From the NCBI RefSeq assembly GCF_030867095.1, contig NC_081828.1:50755434-50819433 (forward strand): a DNA stretch of 64,000 nucleotides. Reading direction: 5' to 3'. Of the stretch, positions 58,970-64,000 are shown piece after piece. The first letter of the stretch is position 1, and the number at the start of each line of letters is the position of its first letter. The notes under the pieces are model-generated. The model did not search any database. It was not told where the DNA came from and saw only the letters and a program-made list of their open reading frames with translations. The stretch is from Alligator mississippiensis (Eukaryota; Chordata; Crocodylia; Alligatoridae). The position numbers and the translations under genes are program-made.

Positions 58970-59263
58970 CAGTATAACCTCATAAATCCAGATGCCAAAA
59001 TCTGGAATTATCAAAAATCCGGCATTCCCGCTCTGGGACTGGCTGCTGCTTTTCCTCCCCTGCCCTCCCAGATGCACAGGGAGAAGCTTGCACGTGCTGG
59101 CTGCTGCCACCATTTACCACCCTGCACCAACACTCTGCATGTGTCTGTTGCTCTAGGAGCAGCTGCTGCTACCCTCCTGCCCTTTGCGACTGGCCTCCGC
59201 ACCATTTTCAATATTCCAGCAAGTGCTCAGTCCTGAGCGTGCTGGATTTATGAGGTTATACTG
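58970..59263. mobile_element. Tigger-like non-autonomous element with perfect termini (294 bp)
   Basis: The terminal inverted repeats are exact over 22 bases, starting 'cagtataacctcataaatcc' (58,970-58,991 and 59,242-59,263). TA flanks both sides (58,968-58,969 and 59,264-59,265). The interior is GC-rich and non-coding. Confidence 0.92.
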
Positions 59264-59513
59264 TATAGGTTTTTACTTGAGGAATTTGTGTAAGTACTAT
59301 ATTTTCTTGTATGTAGCCATCTACCTTTTTCCCAAAAGCTAGCTGCTAGACATTGACATGCATACTATATGTAAGGATATAGCAGTTTCTGCTGTCTACC
59401 AGGGAAAAGCAAAAGTTAAGTCTATACAATCTAGAGGGGGCAGAACAATGAGCAGGTTCAGCTTCCTAGCTGCTGCTACTCAGTAGGCATGTCAGCATGA
59501 GACATTTAGGCTA

Positions 59514-59697
59514 GGGACAGAAGTTGCACATAAACCATTTTAAGTTATCGGAAACTGACTTAACCTGTAACAGAACAGAAGTTCAGTGCACTTAAACCAG
59601 TTTCAAAATGATCAAAACTAGTTTAAGGTAAACCTGGTTGAATGTAGTATCAGACTTAACTGATTTGGGTCAAACTGGTTTATGGAACTTCTGTCCC
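59514..59697. mobile_element. Miniature inverted-repeat element (184 bp)
   Basis: The arms 'gggacagaagttgcacataa' and its counterpart ending 'ggaacttctgtccc' pair over about 50 bases, including 'aaaccattttaagtta' against 'taactgatttgggtcaaact'. The class was not determined. A diverged relative may sit at 27,045-27,285. Confidence 0.7.
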
Positions 59698-60153
59698 AGA
59701 CCTCTTCCTGATTAAAGTTAAGTCAGTCCCCCAGCATGCTGGGCTGACTGATGTGGGGGTAGGGGTGAGAAACCTGGCTGGGGAGGCAGCCTCACCCTGC
59801 CTGTGTGGTAGTTGGTAGAGGATATCTTTGATTTTTTTTAAGTTACCTGTTTCTGCAAATTAAGTAGACTTTCATATTTCTGTGCTAACAATTGCAGCTG
59901 TAAAAAATGATTTTTTTTGGTGTTCTTGATAAAATACACTGAATGATCTGGAGATGGGAAGAAGCCTAGTTAATGGAAAGAAAATATTCTACAATTGATA
60001 CAGTACGTGTCTCCACATGTACACATTCAAAGCAAAGTATTTAGGACCATATGAAGCTGATGTATTCTGGAGGAACTCAACAAATGCCAATGTGTATCTT
60101 ATAAAATGCTGTTGCTTTCATATATAATTTGTGGATTCAGAGTAGATAAAAAT

Positions 60154-60614
60154 CAGGGCTGTGCGAAACAGCACTGTTCCGTTCTGACTTCAGTTTCGAG
60201 GTTTGGACAGAACAGTGCTTTGTATCAAATATAATTTTGAGTCGAATCGGCCTCACTGTTTCACTTTGTTGAAACAGTGAGGCTGTTTTGATGCTGTTTC
60301 AACCGTTTTGCCAGACCATGGGGCTGGGAAAAGCAACTCAGCCCGGCTGTGCTGACACCCCAGATTGTGCCGGGGGCAGGGAGGCAGCCCAGGTGGGCTG
60401 TCTTGCCATCCCCTGTGCTAGATCGCACTGGAGCCCAGCTGGGCTGACTCCCCACCCCGGCACGATCTAGCAACTTTTGAAACATTTTGACTAGTCTTGT
60501 TTTGTTTCAATGCTATTTCGATGGCCTTTGTTTCATTTTGATTTTGCTGTTTTGACCTCAAAATGAGTTGAAACTGTTGAAACAAAACTGCTATCAAAAT
60601 TTCATACAGCCCTA
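60154..60614. mobile_element. hAT-type element (461 bp) with internal palindrome
   Basis: The ends are 'cagggctgtgcgaaac' and 'atttcatacagcccta'. An exact 8-bp duplication 'ataaaaat' lies at 60,146-60,153 and 60,615-60,622. A perfect 12-bp inverted repeat 'cctcactgtttc'/'gaaacagtgagg' lies near 60,250-60,281. Confidence 0.88.
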
Positions 60615-60699
60615 ATAAAAATGGTGTGATGAGGTTATGATGGGTGTTGAACTCATCTGGCCCTATAGACTGGATGAGTGGCCTGGGATTGGTCTGTGA

Positions 60700-61442
60700 A
60701 AGGGGTAGGCAGTTACTTGGGCTGGAGGGTCACTTAAGGAGTTTTGGTGAGCTCCTGAGGGTGGAGATATAGGAAGAGGTGCTGATCTAGCCTCAGCCCG
60801 TCACAGATGTTTAATTGCCTGGCTGGGGTGGGGGGAAGCATGGCCCAGGGAAATGCCAATGTATCCTATCTGGACCTGGGCCTGCCTGCCCCACACTGAC
60901 CTCTGGGGGTGATGGATGGAGTGGTTGGGGGTCTCTGTGGAGGCTGGCTTGGGATCCCCGTGGCCAGGGTGCGCTTGGCCATGCAGATGGGATGGGGTTG
61001 CAGGTGGCTGAGAGCAGGACAGGTGGGGTGGGGAGCAGGACCGCAAGGTGGTGACTGCACAGGGCTGTGGCCTGGGGTAGAGCCACAATCTGCTCCTTGC
61101 TTTTTTCTGCAACAGGTGCCAGTTCACTGCTCTGTAGTTTCTGTGGAACTGGCGTCCGTTGCAGGGATGTGCGGGGAGCGTCCACCCATCCTGCTCCCAG
61201 ATGCTGCTCCCTGCCTGCCTGTCCTTCCATTTGAGCACACCGTGTCCAAGTGGGTCCCAGGCCAGTCTCCACAGAGACCCCAGTTGCTCCATCTGGCATC
61301 CCCAGTGGGAGGGCGGGCATGGATGGATGCAGGGTACCTGGGCAGCAGGGTTGGGGTCCAGTGGCAGAGCATGCACCTGCTCCTGGGAGACAGCAATGGG
61401 GGCTTTGGATCTGGCTTGTGGAGTGTATTTTGACCACCCCTG
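60700..61442. mobile_element. Longer hAT-type relative of the 51,877 element with foldback interior
   Basis: The left end 'aaggggtaggcagttacttg' with 'aaggagttttggtgagctc', and the right end 'tattttgaccacccctg'. The flanking octamers agree at only 5 of 8 positions. Inside, 'gtctctgtggaggctggctt' near 60,931 is repeated inverted near 61,265. Open frames on both strands are compositional. Confidence 0.6.
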
Positions 61443-61561
61443 CTCAGTGGGCTGGATGAATGGTGTGGGCCTGGGCCCAGTTGTGATTCTGTTTTTTATA
61501 ACTTTCTTCTGTACATTTTTATGCTTTTTTTTTTTTTCTCAATTTCTCCTTAAATCAATAG

Positions 61562-61615
61562 TCCTAAGTCAAGAAAGTGGTGACCAGCTAAGAATAGAAT
61601 TAGAAATGAGCAAAA
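61562..61615 (+). CDS. Candidate internal coding exon, unidentified
   Basis: A long pyrimidine tract and 'aatcaatag' precede the segment and 'gtaatt' follows it, giving a plausible acceptor and a weak donor. The 54-nt segment reads LSQESGDQLRIELEMSK in the phase 1-1 frame, a polar, helix-prone sequence with ordinary codon use. It lies downstream of the CpG-island exon on the same strand. I do not recognise the protein and the case rests on splice-site appearance only. Chance occurrence in intronic DNA is quite possible. Confidence 0.22.
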
Positions 61616-62317
61616 GTAATTTGTATAGGGAAAGAGGCTTCTGTACAAGTGAAAGAAGAGGGCTTATTTCTGCCTGGAGACATAGTGGCAAATTTCAGGG
61701 CAGACTTTTAGTGAATGGCACAGATGTCTTGTTGACTCTTCTTCCTGGGAGGGAGGGGGAGAGAAAATTCAAGCCTAAGCAACTGAAATTTTAGTTGCTG
61801 GTGTCGTTTTCCTCCTTTTGTATCTTCTTTCCCTATTGTGTTGCATGTCATTAATGAAGTCACATGTTCACTCTTTCCAGGTCAGTAATGCAATGTGTCT
61901 ATGTTGTTGTGGTTGAAAAGTAGCCAGTTCTACGCAGAAAGATGCCAGTTATAAATATCTTTTGTGGCTCTCCCCTAGAGATTTATAGCATGCCTTTTTG
62001 TGGACAGTAATATTTTTCTATGCTTTTTCATAAGTGAAGGCAGCAAGTTGGTTAAACCCCAGTATTAGTGGAAGTTTCACATGTTGAGGGGGGAGTGGAG
62101 TGTGATAGTCTTTAGTTCCTTTCATTATTGATCGAATGTATATGGAAAAAGCTAGCATGTGAAATTAAAAAAATTGAACCGTTGCACTGATATTGTATGT
62201 ATATGGGTAACTGTATACATATTCTTAAGAGAAATCTTACCCCCACTGCCTCATCATTAGGCTTGTGATCTATATTAGCTTTTCTGTGGTGGTGAAATTT
62301 TGGAAGTTAATGTAGCA
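61616..62317. other. No recognisable feature
   Basis: AT-rich sequence. Confidence 0.45.
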
Positions 62318-62673
62318 CAGGGTTGTTCAACTTCTAAGCCTCTAGGTGACACATGTCCCAGGGGCCGCCTCATCAGGCATGCTGTGCAGATGCTCCCTTG
62401 CACCCACCACTACACTGTATGGGTGTGCCATATTCCCCCAGCACAGCCCCCCTTTTTTGTTTGTTTTTTTTCTTCCCTCCCCCTCCCCTGGGAATGGCCC
62501 CAGACTTGCCCTCCACTCCCTGTGCAGCTGCACTGTCCTGGCTGCTGGGGCAAGGGCAGGAAGCAGCAGGTGGAGGAAGGAGAGGGAGCCTGGAGACTCT
62601 GGCTGCTCTTGCTTGGCAAGATCCCAGGGCCACACATTCATATGACTTGTGAGCTGCTAGCTGAACAGTCCTG
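62318..62673. mobile_element. Probable hAT-type element (356 bp)
   Basis: The ends 'cagggttgttcaac' and 'gctgaacagtcctg' are inverted with 11 of 14 matches. The 8-bp flanks do not match, so boundaries or age leave doubt. The interior is GC-rich and non-coding. Confidence 0.5.
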
Positions 62674-62739
62674 GACTTCTGGGCAACTGCTAAAAATGCT
62701 AACCTATTTCTCATAATAAGCCATTTTTGTGATCCAATT

Positions 62740-63217
62740 TCAATATAGAAAATAGTAATCTTTTTATTGTCCCAACTCCTGAAATCTGTTTAGTGAATAC
62801 AGTCTCAGCATATTGTTTCAGCTGTCTTAAGATGATGTCATCACCATTGTGAAGAGCTTGAAGGCTACCAGGTAGCATAGTAAATGGACACGAGTCATCA
62901 GTGTGGTGCATGGTTTGAACTTGTCCACGAGGGCATTTGTTGTCATTGCGAAGGCTCTGTTGGTAGAGGTTTGAGGGACAGTGGCCCTGTCCAGTTTGAA
63001 AGTGGTTGAGAAGTTCCCAATAACAGGGTGGCCAATTAAATCCTAGTTGACTGACTGTGGGATCAGAGATGATGTGGTGATTGATTAGTGCTTGTACTGA
63101 TGGTTCTTCATGCCATTGAGTAAGTAAGGAAAAGTCTAAGGATTTTGAAAGGGTGGGCCATATTCGACATCTTGAGAAGAGCAGAATTATTGGTGGGTGG
63201 AGTATGTTCCAATGCAC
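62740..63217 (-). pseudogene. Non-CR1 LINE, C-terminal end of the ORF2-type protein
   Basis: The 168-aa minus-strand frame (62,711-63,217) includes IWPTLSKSLDFSLLTQWHEE and ISDPTVSQLGFNWPP, then LLNHFQTGQGHCPSNLYQQ, QTMHHTDDSCPF and GSLQALHNGDD. This is the wording of the C-terminal region of jockey- or RTE-type retrotransposon proteins. Those end with a zinc-knuckle-like C-C-G-QTM-HI-CP motif; here it is decayed to CPRGQVQTMHHTDDSCP, with one cysteine lost. The frame remains open for its whole length, though the RT and endonuclease are absent. The clade cannot be settled from this part. Confidence 0.7.
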
Positions 63218-63829
63218 CGGCAGCGAAGGATTATCTCAGACTCCTGAAATGATTCAGGGTCTCTTCATTCCTTTGTCTTCCCCTTGCTTTCTTATCCTCT
63301 ATTTGGGACCTGAGATCTTTTTAGCTTTCTAAGGGCTCAACACCATGGGCACTCAGTATTTTAGAACTCCAGCCAATTTAACTCACTTGTTTTCCATCTT
63401 GTTGATGCAAGGAAAGGCTGCACAGATTTTTAGAGAGAAAATAAATCCATCTTGCAACCTGTTGCATGACTATGCCTGTAGAATGGAGTTTATTAGATCA
63501 TCTCTTTCTTTCTTGGGAGGATTTTCTTCTAATTATGCAGATTTTTTTTTTCTTATTTTGCTTTCTAATGTACTTTGCCTCATTCTTAAGCATTTCCATT
63601 TGCAAATCACTTCTAAAGGCTACTATAGGGAGCATTATAAAAGAGGCTGATGGCTGTCCTACTCACTAGGCTTCATGCACTTCCAATTCCACAGTTGCAA
63701 AATTTGCCATGGAATTCGTTCCTCTGCAGAATTATGATCTAGGTTCTTTCATCTTTAAAAGATGCTTCTAGTCTCTGTCGTGTTTGAAAGATGCTTAAAC
63801 CATGAACCAAAAGCAACTGATACTGTAGA
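63218..63829. other. No recognisable feature
   Basis: AT-rich sequence with no motif in its short frames. Confidence 0.45.
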
Positions 63830-64000
63830 GTAGGGATAGGAAATCCCTGGCCTGGGTGCCAGAGCATGGTATGCCAAGGCATTTTGCTTGGCATGCGTGC
63901 CTCAGCAAATGGCAGGGAAGAGGCTGAGGCTCACTCGCTAGAACAAGGATCAGGCCTCTTGTGGCTGCCCTGCTGTCTGACCCTGGCATGCCAACATCTT
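63830..64000. mobile_element. Left part of a hAT-type element of the 6198 family, cut by the window end
   Basis: 'agagtagggataggaaatcc' followed by 'ccaaggcattttgcttggca' resembles the start of the 6198 element ('gaggccattttgcttggcac'). The right end lies outside the window. Confidence 0.5.

Overview
The window looks like ordinary intergenic and intronic DNA from a sauropsid genome, most likely crocodilian or turtle-like. The evidence is several CR1 LINE copies in both orientations, non-autonomous hAT elements flanked by exact 8-bp target duplications, Tigger-like elements with TA duplications, a Penelope-like element, retroviral LTR remnants, (TG)n microsatellites and one strong CpG island. 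The species call is inference. No complete host protein-coding gene is visible, and long open frames in the GC-rich parts are by-products of composition.

Layout. 1-300: a possible LTR remnant at the window edge. 436-1575: an ancient CR1. 2470-4490: a decayed Penelope-like element with RT core, GIY-YIG remnant, terminal inverted repeats and hammerhead-ribozyme-like cores. 4700-7335: foldback sequences and a 1.1-kb hAT-type element. 8989-9733: a short hAT and another inverted-repeat element. 13,075-13,816: a long near-perfect palindrome. 16,430-17,329: a solo retroviral LTR. 19,297-21,263 and 27,945-29,545: the two best CR1 copies. 30,855-31,669: an LTR-like element with an internal minisatellite. 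34,880-35,580: an LTR-plus-leader remnant with a tRNA-Lys-type primer site. 36,095-37,225: a minus-strand CR1. 37,381-39,538: a composite foldback element. 41,865-42,870: a CpG island with a first-exon splice donor. 44,611-46,149: a fuller copy of the LTR-like minisatellite element. 46,162-48,391: hAT, CR1 with a nested hAT, and a Tigger-like element. 50,930-63,220: further hAT, Tigger-like and inverted-repeat elements plus the 3' end of a non-CR1 LINE. The rest is mostly AT-rich sequence without recognisable content.

Functionally, the only host signal I can support is the CpG island at about 42 kb. It looks like a TATA-less promoter with a non-coding first exon on the plus strand, ending at a good 5' splice site at 42,472. 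If so, most of 42.5-64 kb is intron 1 of a gene I cannot name. One weak 54-nt coding-exon candidate lies at 61,562-61,615. No novel cellular system is evident. The observations most worth following are the hammerhead-like cores in the Penelope-like copies, the TGTCACGG-ended element family and the long foldback structures.
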